Positions 32,601-43,171 of a stretch of DNA of 64,000 nt are shown one piece after another. Origin of the DNA: Onchidella celtica (lineage: Eukaryota > Mollusca > Gastropoda > Systellommatophora > Onchidiidae). The stretch spans positions 69,079,920-69,143,919 of the forward strand of contig OZ007569.1 of assembly GCA_963931925.1 (NCBI GenBank), written 5' to 3'. The translations under genes and the position numbers were made by a program. The notes under the pieces were generated by a model, which was not told where the DNA came from, ran no database searches, and worked only from the letters and a program-made list of their open reading frames with translations. Position 1 is the first letter of the stretch. Each line of letters starts with the position of its first letter.

Positions 32601-32929
32601 GTGCTTTCCATTTCTGCTTATAATATAATATTTAGATGTCCAATGGCACCCTTTTCCATTGCTAAGGATCAAGACACCCAGTGAACATTTCTTGAAATCA
32701 AAGTTTGGCACGTGTTTGTTTTTTTTCCAAGCATGTTTTCCTGAAATCTGAGCATACAACAACTACATGAATCAAATCTCGTCCAGAAAGTCTTTACACA
32801 TATTTACCACGGAAAGCACAATAAAATTGATTAAAGATGGGAAGAACTGAATAAACGAAATAAGTTAATAAAAGGACTCGTGATTACGTCGATAAAATTC
32901 ATAACGTCTGTAGTCAATTGCTTCTTCGG
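29471..32929. other. Non-coding, with GA-rich microsatellite at 29655-29755
   Basis: A compound GAGA/CAGA microsatellite, then about 3 kb of AT-rich DNA. Open frames here are short, low in complexity and show no domain. No gene supported. Confidence 0.45.
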
Positions 32930-33305
32930 AAGTCTGTCTAGAATAGTAATAGATCTAAAGCAGTTTGTCACCAGAGAAAATAATCCACTGAAAAAATAAA
33001 TTCACAGTTTTAATACACGTAAATGGAATTTAAACGTCAGAAAATAAATTTTACATGCAATATTATTGTAGCTCACTGGTCAATGATCCCTCATAGGACA
33101 TCATGAGTCATAAACATACTTTCCGGAAACTAGAAGTCTGGAATAGAAATAATGCAGTTTGTCACATGGGAAAATAACCCACTGAAAAAAACAAAACCTT
33201 CACAGTTGTAATACAATAAAATTATGTAAGTGGGGTTTAAACAACAGAAAATAAATGTTACATGCACTATTATTGTAGCTCACTGACCAATGATCCCTCA
33301 TAGGA
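32930..33305. repeat. Anonymous repeat, two tandem units
   Basis: Two units of about 185 bases (about 32930-33100 and 33125-33305). They share GCAGTTTGTCAC, AAAATAA(T/C)CCACTGAAAAA, TTCACAGTT and GTAGCTCACTG(A/G)(T/C)CAATGATCCCTCATAGG-like order. The same words occur in the blocks at 22305-22470 and 23405-23500, so this is a dispersed family. Function and class unknown. Confidence 0.6.
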
Positions 33306-33673
33306 GCCAAAAAATTATCATTAAGGTATGAAAAACGGCGATAGAAAAGTATGAAATATAAAACAACACAACAACAACAAAAACAACAACAGTCAAGTCG
33401 CAACTAACAATAGAAATAGTGAAGTGAAAATGCTCAAAGGCCGCGATCCTCCTGAAATACAAACCTCGAACCATATCAGGAAGAGAAGCTGCACTGGCAC
33501 CAAGGGCAGTGGCAGCAACAGCCACAGCATCAAGAATTGGATTATAATGCTAATCATTGTGGCTGATATTCAATTAGTATGGACTGAAGATTCATTTTTC
33601 CAATTATTTGGGTCACTTGACAAAATGGAAAAAGGGAATAAAATTAATTGAATATGAAAACTGAAACTACCGA
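33306..33673. other. Non-coding spacer
   Basis: CAA-rich tract near 33365-33390; no gene recognised. Confidence 0.4.
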
Positions 33674-34954
33674 GCCTAATAATAATAATAATAATAATAA
33701 ATTATATTTATATAGCGCATTTCCAATAAATGCTCAATGCGCTTTACAAGTAATAAAAACTCATTCCTCTCTCTCCCACACCCCCTCTCCCCACCCCCCT
33801 TCTCTCTCTATTCCCATCACATTCTCACTCCTTCTATCACATGCTCTCTTCCCTCAGGTAAGTCAAGAAAAATAAGCCTGCTGGAACAAAAAATGCTTTA
33901 GCTGCCTTTTGAACCTTACTAATGATTTTGTTTGTCTCAGTTCCATAGGTAACTTGTTCCACATTAAGGGGCCAAGATATGTGAACGATCGTTCACCATA
34001 ACATCTGTATGATTTCACAGGTGTCACTAGCATGGTGGAATCAGTGGAGGATCTTAAACTTCTCCCTGGTGTATACAGTTTTATCAAATCTTGTAAATAA
34101 GAAGGAGCCAAGTCATTCAGACATTTGAAACACAGGATGCAGATTTTAAAAATTGTCCTTTGCTTCACTGGGAGCCAATGCAATTCTTTCAGGAGTGGTG
34201 TGATATGATCTCGTTTTTTGGATTTGGTTATCAGCCTGGCAGCATTATTTTGAATTACCTGTAGACGATTCAAAAATTTTGTATGAATACCCGCCAAAAG
34301 TGAATTGCAGTAGTCCAGTCTAGACAAGATAAGGGATGTAACTAATGTTTTTGTGGTCTCTTCATTTAGATACTTTCGGACAAGGCTTACTCTTCTCAAC
34401 TGAAAATTTAAGGATTTAGACAGAGATCCTACACCTGAACCCATTGACAAATGGTGATCAATAAACACACCCAAATTCTTTACAACTTCTTTGCATGATA
34501 ATTCATGGCCATTGAAATAAATGGTGACATTTTCAAGATCTTTTGTTAATCGTGGGTTGTTGAATAGAATTATGACTGATTTGTCTTCATTTAATTTCAA
34601 TTTGTTTGTTGTCATCCACATTTTAATTTCCTGAACACATTGTTTAGTGGCGAGAGTCATGTTTGACAGATCTTGAATGGTGCCATCAATATACATCTGA
34701 ACATCATCCGAATAAAAGTGATATTGTAGTGCATGAGTTTGTAAAATACTTGCAAGGGGTGCGTATAGAGTGTAAAAAGCACAGGACCAAGTACAGACCC
34801 TTGTGGAACTCCATAGTCTAGTGCAACTTGTTTAGAAAAACTGTTCTTAATTTGCACTGACTGAACTCTGTTCTGTAAATACGACTTGAACCATAAGCAA
34901 CTAATCGTTGTAGGCCTATTTGAAGTTTAGGATTCTTTAAAAGAGGCTCACTTA
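33674..34954 (-). mobile_element. L2-like LINE, 3' part
   Basis: Minus-strand LINE ending in GCGCTATATAAATATAATT plus (ATT)n at 33674-33720. It keeps the RT C-terminal half but no endonuclease. Its right part ends at or near a Harbinger-like MITE starting at 34955; whether LINE sequence continues beyond the MITE could not be established. The 3' tail is shared with short repeats at 3962-4046 and about 35309-35375. Confidence 0.75.
33863..34857 (-). pseudogene. L2-like LINE reverse transcriptase fragment
   Basis: The right part carries [15 protein letters not shown] (near 34800). A 277-residue frame (33863-34696) follows with KLKLNEDKSVIILF, VVKNLGVFIDHHLSM and LSRLDYCNSLLAGIH. It continues LNRLQVIQNNAARLI and HITPLLKELHWLPV and closes with MWNKLPMELRQ, a typical C-terminal order for L2/CR1/Rex-like LINEs. 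A frame change near 34680-34740 separates the two parts around the expected catalytic YADD position, where a degenerate sequence is found. Only part of a protein remains; not functional. Confidence 0.75.
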
Positions 34955-35587
34955 GGGACCGTTCACATATTATGTCATCACATAAGGAGGGGGGGGGGGG
35001 GGATGGGGGTTCTTTTGAATGATGACAAGTGATGACATGGGGGAGGGGGGGTGTTGAGTCCAAAGATGATGTCATCAATGTGGTTTGGTAAAATTGAAAA
35101 AGAAAAACAAATTTCTAGATCAAATTCATATCTTTATTATAATACCTGCCAATAACATAACTAATTAATTAATCAACCAATACCTTGAATGACTACTATT
35201 ACTACTGAATATAGGTAGTGGAAAGATCTTGTCAGTTTGCTAACAGGCAGCTTCTCTGTATGCTCTTTGTGAGTTGAGATGGTATTGAATGGTTGAATCA
35301 GCCTGTCAGGGACACCTTGTAAAGCGCTTAGTGCATTAGTGGATATTAATCGCTATATAAAAACTCTTATTGATTTAATTTTATTTATAATCTGTTAGTT
35401 TGAATTAAAATAAATAGCAAACAGCACTATAGAGGTATTTTTAGTCGTTATTTGTCAAGTTTTGATTACGTCATCAAACGGGGCGGGGGGGGGGGGGGGG
35501 ATAGCCATTTGATGACATGTGATGATAAGGGGGAGGGAGGGGGTCAAAATTAGTCAATTTTTGATGACATAATATGTGAACGGTCTC
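34955..35587. mobile_element. Harbinger-like MITE
   Basis: A 633-bp element with inverted ends. The left begins GGGACCGTTCACATATTATG and the right ends with the complement of GAGACCGTTCACATATTATG. Both are bordered by TTA (34952-34954 and 35588-35590), the TWA target duplication typical of PIF/Harbinger. Subterminal G-rich tracts (34987-35050 and 35480-35545) both lie on the + strand. An L2-type tail (about 35309-35375, CTTGTAAAGCGCTTAG...CGCTATATAAAA) sits inside it. Non-coding. Confidence 0.75.
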
Positions 35588-35590
35588 TTA

Positions 35591-36291
35591 TGATATTGTT
35601 AAAAACACCAGGACTTTCATTCAAGTGACATTCGTGGTGGTGAAAATAAATGGAAATTAAACCATGAACGTGAGACTGTGCATCATGTGGTCAATATAGA
35701 ACATTTAATGTGATACACTGAAAATTGACTCTACATCATGATTCCCTAAAATAATAAATATACATTAAGTCAAAATTTCTGGCTGATCTAACAAATTTAA
35801 CGCCAAGGATGACATTAATTCTATCAGATCACTTTTCAGGGTATAATTTTGTTTAATTTTTTTCTCACACACCCAGAATCATACACATCGCAAAGACCAT
35901 AACAAATACTATCCAGGGGCAAATTGCATACTGTGTTTATAAGGTATTTTGTACTTATTTGTTTCACTTTTATTTATTCATTTATATATTCATTTTTTAA
36001 AATTTATTCAAGATGATATGATGGGAGAAACTTTAATAGGCTGAGCTAGTCTGTTGATATTTCAGTTTGCACAAAATGATGAAACGTGAAACAACAATGG
36101 TATACAAATTTGCACCTTTGAATAAAACCTGAAACACAAAAATACCAATAATTTCGTAATGAAATTTCCTTATTTTTAAAGTTTAAATGGCCAGAATTAA
36201 AAGAGACAATACATTTATAAAAGTTCACAGTCAAGTTATTTAAATTCGGTGGCAAGTCTGACTGGGCGTAGAGTCCCCCCCTGTTTCATTC

Positions 36292-36323
<32 letters not shown>

Positions 36324-36462
36324 AACTTCATTAAAAAAAACATAATCTTACATTTATGTACTCTCAGTCAAAAGACACATTAAAGAGACAAAATGACGTG
36401 GTGGGTACAGAAATTTCAAATTGTTGTACTAAAACGTTAATCAACACTTGTAAACGTGGCTA
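35591..36462. other. Non-coding, with (AAT)n at 36290-36321
   Basis: AT-rich; one AAT microsatellite and no recognised gene. Confidence 0.45.
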
Positions 36463-36768
36463 TTGTTATAAGTACGTACGGACCCCATGCGTTTTGCACT
36501 AAGGGCACATACGTATACGTTCCCATGCCTAACCCTGTCCTTACCCTCAACGATAAATCTTATTGAATCCCTAACCCTGCCCCGCCCTCCACCTTATCAA
36601 CAAAAAAAAAAGGGGGCGAAAACAAAATAAAATAAAATCTAAAAGAATAATTAATTAATTGCTGTTGTTAGGAGTGTTTCTGGAGTTCTCTAGCTCTGGA
36701 GTCACAAAAGACTATAAAATGTGTAGCCATAGTGCAAAGAACTTGGGGGACGTACGTACTTGTAACAA
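36463..36768. mobile_element. Probable MITE with imperfect inverted ends
   Basis: The left end TTGTTATAAGTACGTACGG is complemented by the right end ending CGTACGTACTTGTAACAA. Weaker pairing further in includes TTTTGCACTA against TAGTGCAAAG. About 306 bp, no coding frame. The target duplication was not resolved. Confidence 0.55.
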
Positions 36769-37232
36769 CATTCATTGTCAAATGATTGAATAGAAATGCT
36801 TGAAGGTCGAGGCAAACAAGAACTGTACTAAGTTTCGTGACTTTACCTTCTCTTCATAATATCCTTGTTAGAAAGAAATTCCATTGCCGTTTGTTACTTA
36901 ACCATGCGAGAACGTATTTAATAAAAGCAAAGTAGAATAAAACTGTATCCTTGTCTTCACTACATTCAGACATGGACATTGTGAAATTTGTATTCTATGG
37001 ATCGACTTCCGGTAACGGCTTTGCGGTCAATGCCGGCATTTCGCAGGCTCCATATTCTTTTGATAATTCTGAGGTTTATGGGGATTTACTAGGGTTCATT
37101 TCGGTGAGGATTTATATAGGTTGGTTGTTGTTTTTTATCTATACAATATTCGAGCTCTGTACAGCTACCATTTTGTATTAATTACCTTTACTGCCACTGC
37201 ACTGGTATTGTTTACATTACAAGCTGGACAAG

Positions 37233-37688
37233 ATGGCGGCTCCCAGCACGGAGAGACCACCAAGTACAGTAACTGATCGAGGCGTATGTTTTGTGTTACA
37301 GACGACAATTGCCCCTCCTGATGGTAGCTACATCGAAGGTCTAGATTTATGTAGAGCCTGTGAAGCTACCACTGGACCTTTAGGAGTAGAGGGAGGTCAC
37401 AAAATTGGGGGCCTGTGGAGGATATATGTAAAGAGGACTGGTACGAGGGAAAAGCTGCTAATGCAGGGGATTATATTTATGGGTCAGACTGTCTCGTTGC
37501 TAGGAAGAAACCCTTTCTCTGTCACAGATGCAACGACAAGCACAACTAAAATAATAATCGGAGGCATCCCATTGTCGGTGAGCAATGAGCAGATAGAGAA
37601 GGCCCTTATTACTAAAGGTGTGGTGTTGCGCTCAACCATAAGAGAAGAGCATTACAGAGACGATGTTCTATTCTGTTGGTACAAATAG
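37233..37688 (+). pseudogene. Tx1-like LINE ORF1 fragment
   Basis: 151 residues starting MAAPSTERPP. Around residues 107-150 the sequence TTKIIIGGIPLSVSNEQIE looks like the start of an RRM-like RNA-binding fold, as in ORF1 of Tx1/L1 elements. The rest of ORF1, including any zinc knuckle, is missing: sequence passes directly into endonuclease-like coding near 37690. No other function is suggested. Confidence 0.6.
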
Positions 37689-37689
37689 A

Positions 37690-40600
37690 AGCAAAAGTCA
37701 AATTATTCTCATCAATAGAAATCAGACTGTTGTACTCATCAGATCGGGTGTTAGGCATTTATATTAAAATACGGGACTCAGAATTTTGCATTTTCAACAT
37801 ATACGGCCCAATAATTAAAGCAGAAAAAAATACCTTTTTTAAACCAGTTGACCCAAATAATCTCGACTTATGACAATAATATAGTATGTGGGGACTTGAA
37901 TGTCGTCCTTGATAATGACCTAGATATAGTAGCAGGAGAGCCACATGATGTTAGGGAAACCAGCGAGCTGCAAAAAATGTTGCACAGGTTGGACTTACTT
38001 GACGCGTGGAGCTTGTTTCACCGGACACGTACAAAAACAAATGGCAATCCTTAAACAGACTTTAGAAATATTTCTGCTACATAAAGAAAGAGGGGCCCAG
38101 ATAAGTCGAGAGTTAAGTGGATAGAGCAGGGTGAAAAAAACACAAAATACTTTTTATCACTAGAAAAGAGGAACGGAATTGTAAACACAATATATGAATT
38201 AAGGGTAAAGGATAACGTCTTAAAAAAACCGTTAGACATTGGATCAGATCCGACAGTTTTTTTGAGGGTCTGTATAGGAAAGATAGTATAGAAACGGAAG
38301 GAAAGTCATTATTGAATGACTATCTGGAAAACACTGAATATCCAGTATTAGACGAAGGCGAAAAAGAACTGATGAAAGAAGATATTACAGTAGAAGATTT
38401 GGGAAACGCATTATCTAAACAACAATGAGTCAGCACCTGGGAGTGATGGACTTACGACTCCCTTCTATAAATGTTTCTGGTTTCGACTTGAAACATTGCT
38501 ATGGGAAAGCCTGTCATATTCAATTAGAAAGGGAGAACTTACAGCCATTCAAGAAAGGGGAGTAATCACATTAATACATAAGGGAAACAATCTAGAGAGG
38601 AATAACATAAACAACTGGAGACCAGCGAGTCTTACCAACACATATTATAAAATCTTGTCTAAATGTCTAGCCTTAAAACTCCAAAGGGTCATGGGTAAAC
38701 TTATACATAGTAATCAGGTAGTTTTTATTAAAGGCAGATCTATTACGAATTTGATTCGTACAATAGATGACTGTTTGACTTTAGTCAGAAAGAGAGAGGG
38801 TGGGGTGGGCATTTTGGTCTCACTGGATTTCCAAAAGGCCTTCGATAGTATTGATAAAAAAGCAATTATATATGCACTTGAAACCTTCAACTTTGGTAGT
38901 AACTTTATTCAATATGTCAAAACATTGATACGGAGTACAGAGAGCTGTGTAAAAAAATTGGGGCTGGGTCTCCAAATGGTTCAATACAGAACGTGGAGTG
39001 AGGCAAGGCTGTTGTGTCAGTCCTCTACTGTTTATTTTGGTGGCAGAAATTATGGCCATCAAAGTAAGACATAATCCAGATATCAAGTGAATACAACTGG
39101 AAAATACTTTGAATCTTAAACTGCTCCAGTAGGCAGATGACGTAACACTGATGTTAAACCATACTGATAACCTGAGAGAAGCTCTCAGAGACATCGAAAC
39201 ATTTGGAGAATTTACGGGGTTGAAATTAAATAAGAACAAATGTAAAGGGATGGAAATAGGTGACGGGAATATGAGAACTAGTGATATGGGAATTTCGTGG
39301 GTCAACGAGGGAGATAACATGAAAATACTGGGCATCTACTTCAATGCTGATAAAGAAATATCCTGTGTGGAAGAGAATTGGAATGAAAGGGTAAGGAAAC
39401 TTAAAGAAACCATCCAAAGATGGAAAAGACGCAATTTATCATGTTATGGTAAAGTAACTGTGGTAAAGAGCCTTCTACTATCACAATTGAGCTATATAGT
39501 ACAATCAGTAAGTCTGCCACAAAACATAGTACAAGAAATAGACTCTAAGATATTTAAATTCATCTGGCAGAAAAAAATATTCAAATAAGAAAGTATTTGA
39601 GAAGGTAAAAAGAACTGTAATTTGCAAAGAATTGTCTAAAGGAGGATTAGGTATGATTAGTATAAAGGACCAACAGAAAATATTCCTAGCGAAGTGGATG
39701 AAATGGCTGACATCGAAAGGTAATAGGACGAATGAAAGCCACATAAACACCTCTGAACATTTCTTCTCACAGTTTGGGGGTAGTAAATACTTTGTAGAAA
39801 GTAATTTCAGCCTTAAACATAAGGCAAAAATAAACACTATCACATCTTTGTACTGGCGAACTGTAGCCAGTGCCTGGATAGAAGCAAAGGACACAAAAGT
39901 AATTGTTTGTGACACTGACAACATGTCACTACAGGAATTGTTAAATCAACCCTTGTTTAATAATAAGTTGTTCCAATATAAAAGAAACCTCCTTTTCTTC
40001 CCGAAATGGGTCAAGGCAAATATAAGATATATACATGACGTGTGGAGCGAGAGAGGAATAATCGGAAGAGAGACCATAGAGGAAAAAACAGGAAATTATC
40101 CAAGTCTAACGTTTGAATATAACCCAATGATAAATGCCTTCACAGAAAACCAGAGAACGCTTTTAGGCAGTGTCACAAGGAACATGATTAGGGAAGCAAA
40201 AGAAACAGCTCGTAAGCTTCCTGAATATATTGAATGTTTCTTTGCCAAAACTAATAAAAAAATAAGAAATAGATATCTAAACAGTAGAGAAGGCAATAGT
40301 TGTGGAGTTGGCTTCTGGAAAAGGAAGCTTGATATCGATGTAACAAAATATTTTACGGTAGCAAAAAATTCATCTAGGGAAAGTAGACTTAGGCTTCTTC
40401 ACTTTAAATTAATCCATAATATCTACCCTACCAATATATTACTTACAAGAATAGGAATAAAATCATCAGAAAATTGTGCTTAAATTAATGAAAGAGACTA
40501 CATAGAGCATTTCTTCTTTCACTGTAAGAAAATCAGGTGATTTTGGAATCATATAGCCAATGTCATTCTCATGAAAACAGGCCATAAATTAATCATGAAC

Positions 40601-40789
40601 GAGGTAACAGCACTCTTTGGAATAGTGAAAGAAGATTGTAACGAATGTACAAGTAAGAAAATAAATACTATAAATCATATTATATTAGTGGCCAAGCTAT
40701 GTATAAGTAAGCTGAAATATGGAACCATGAATAATATTTTCCATATCTTTGAAATAGAATGGAAGAATAGAGAACATTTCATCGAATAG
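37690..40789 (+). pseudogene. Tx1-like LINE ORF2 (endonuclease-RT) remains
   Basis: Endonuclease remnants include VLGIYIKIRDSEFCIFNIYGP (about 37746-37805) and VCGDLNVVLDNDLD (about 37885-37925). An L1-type RT follows with ERGVITLIHKG and NNWRPASLTNTYYKILSK, then FIKGRSI and VSLDFQKAFDSID. The catalytic YADD position reads TAG-Ala-Asp-Asp (TAG at 39130-39132), so the RT is dead even apart from the frameshifts. Further frames at 39151-39588, 39632-40483 and 40571-40789 give the Tx1-type C-terminal region (KGGLGMISIKDQQKIFLAKW). Confidence 0.75.
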
Positions 40790-40993
40790 CTATTATTTGT
40801 ACGCCACGAGATGTCTCAGTATCCTTAACTCATCTCAGGCCCCATTAACGTTAAATATGAATGGAAATATTATTGTATGAGCGAGTGAAATAGAGATAAA
40901 GAAAAAAAAAAAAAAGGCAATGACGAAAAGATGAAAAATGCAACAAATTTGGGTATTCCAAAGTGCATGAAAGTCAAGTTATTCCACGGTCAC

Positions 40994-41610
40994 TGTAGCA
41001 TCTGCAAGCTATCCCTTGCCCTCCCCCGTTTTCTTGTTACACTGGTGAGCGTGTGTTCATTTCTGTTTCCATTTTATTGTTGACCACCGCCAGAGTGTAC
41101 TGTACTCCGTGACCTGACCTTCTTTTCCTAGTGAGTAGTTTTTTCCTCGCCCGCTTGTTGTCAGGTGTTTTGACCCGTTCAGTAAATATTAGTATGTTCC
41201 CGAACATTCGATAACATTGTGGATAAGGATGTTTACGCCAGATTTGGCCTTGAGTGACGTAACCTGATATCGTATTGATACGTGATTGGTTAGTTTGTGC
41301 GAGGGCAAAGGTAACGTTTATTTCGGGAACTTTCTGTAGGAATGTTTATATATATAGACCTGTGTGAGTGGTTGATGGGTGAGTAAGTGAGTTTCCTTTT
41401 GTATGGCGTAGATATTTAGTTTCGCTGGTGTCTTCCTAGTAATTTATTGTATTAATTATACAGTTATTAAACGTTAGTATTATTTAATCTATCGTCGGAT
41501 CTCGTGTTTATTTATTTTACAGCTGTAATAGTTTCGTTTTCTAAAGGGTTGTAGTTAGATCAACTAACTCCCCCCTGCCATAACGTGCTAGAACAACCTC
41601 AGCTGTTACA
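40994..41610 (+). repeat. Gypsy-2 5' LTR
   Basis: 617 bp, TGTAGCATCTGC...CAGCTGTTACA, same length as the 3' LTR. A TATATATA stretch near 41347 may belong to the promoter. Confidence 0.95.
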
Positions 41611-41613
41611 TAT

Positions 41614-41631
41614 TGGGGGCTCGTCCGGGAT
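41614..41631 (+). other. Gypsy-2 primer-binding site (tRNA-Pro)
   Basis: TGGGGGCTCGTCCGGGAT begins three bases after the LTR. These 18 bases are the complement of the tRNA-Pro 3' end and are the same as the well-known primer-binding site of murine leukaemia virus. Confidence 0.9.
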
Positions 41632-41768
41632 CCGACCAGATTCGAGCGGACCAGATCAAAATTACTAGATTTATTTACATAGTTTATTGTAGAATATCAT
41701 CGACAAGCTATCTACAACATGTCGGAGGTTATTGGAAGGCTTAGCCAGGAAGCGGACGCTATGGAGCT

Positions 41769-42958
41769 TGTCATGAATCGGATGTTATTAAAACTCACGC
41801 AGAGAGTGAGTTGTTTTTTTACCAGGGCCATGACAAATTGGCTGGTGGCCTTGAACGGTCCTCGCCAATTATAGTTGGTGAGTAAATAAATTTAAAGTTA
41901 AACTGTTAGAGATCACGCTTGTCGGTTTTAATATTCGTGATTAATAAGTAATGGAGTAGGGGTGAAACAAGGTGGGGATAGTTGACATTAATTCACGTTA
42001 ACTGGCTGGTAGAATAGTGCAGAGGTATTACTACAATTAAAATGGTGGGAGGTTTCGGCCAATGAGATAGCTGAACTAATTGGGCCAGCGGACTAGCACT
42101 GCTGGGTAGTTAGATAGTATAAAACATCGTGTAACGTTCAGATTCAGAGAGTACAGACGTGAAGCCAAGCATCGTTCCGTGAAGTATCTCCGGTTGGCCA
42201 GTACCTGAACTGTGTGCTTTGAAGACTAGAGTCCTTGCTAACGGACTGACTGAGCTCTAGAAAGAAAGGTCTGAGTGGGCTGACCTTTGAAAGCCCACGC
42301 TGCGCTATATTGATGTTCGCGCCTACCAGTAGGCGTGACCAATGGTAATATACCTTATTTTGTCAAGCATAATAGATCAGAGATAGAGAGAGACCCACAG
42401 CCTCATGGGAAGTCTAAAGAAACCCCAGCTGGCACTCGGCCACGAGTGGCCTGTGTTGTAGAATTATTTCCATAGTATGATTGAAGTAATATGGCACATT
42501 GTTGATGAAGTGAATAGTGATTGTGCATAAGATATTTGCAACTGCTTAAATTACCTACAAGCCGAAGAGTGCTTCTGTAGGCTTTGAACGTACTGGGCTC
42601 TCCTAATATTCAAGCCCATATGATTTATGGAGAGTTTGCCTGGCGACTGGCCAGTGGCGACTCAACTGTCACTTTAAATTGATATCTAGTTTCGTACTAT
42701 TTGCTATAGATTTCAGTACCTCCATAGTTACATGAATATCATTGGTTAAGTTATTAATTAGAATTTATTGCTTTGAATATACCTCTATTGTATTTTGTTT
42801 TGTTATTAATATTGATGTAAACTATGGCCTGACCGGCCTGATATATATATATACGCTCTAGTTATTTAATGCTTTTCTTGTGTGGTTGTGTCCGAGTGTG
42901 AGTTAGCTGCCTCTCGTGCAGTCGTAACATCCCCAACACCCTAACTCTGCTCGTGACA
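41769..42958 (+). mobile_element. Solo LTR of the Gypsy-1 family inside Gypsy-2
   Basis: A 1190-bp LTR beginning TGTCATGAATCGGATG and ending CTGCTCGTGACA, clearly homologous to the 1228-bp Gypsy-1 LTR though with scattered substitutions and small indels. Perfect target duplication GAGCT flanks it (41764-41768 and 42959-42963). It sits just behind the likely gag start of Gypsy-2 (ATG at 41719). Homologous LTR-LTR recombination is the usual origin of such solo LTRs. Confidence 0.92.
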
Positions 42959-43025
42959 GAGCTCACTGGGCAGGAGAGACGGGACTACCTCCGTGAAGGC
43001 CTAGAAAGAGAAAGACAGCTGGAGG

Positions 43026-43170
43026 CTCAACGACAGGAGAAGGAGGCTGAACGACAGGCTCAGGAGAAGGAGGCTGAACGACAGGCTCGGGAGAAGGAGG
43101 CTGAACGACAGGCTCAGGAGAAGGAGGCTGAATGACAGGCTCGGGAGAAGGAGGCTGAAAGACAGGCTCA
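43026..43170 (+). repeat. 27-bp coding minisatellite in Gypsy-2 gag
   Basis: About five tandem 27-base units encode variants of EKEAERQAQ, a charged helical repeat likely to form a coiled coil at the gag N-terminus. Gypsy-1 gag has a comparable charged region that is not so regularly repeated. Confidence 0.8.
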
Positions 43171-43171
43171 G

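Larger units (their letters stand above)
36951..40916 (+). mobile_element. L1/Tx1-type LINE, decayed
   Basis: A long LINE running from a 5' leader through ORF1 (37233), endonuclease remnants and an L1-like RT to an A-rich tail at 40901-40914. It has several frameshifts and at least two large internal losses. Gypsy-2 begins about 80 bases beyond its tail. Confidence 0.75.
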
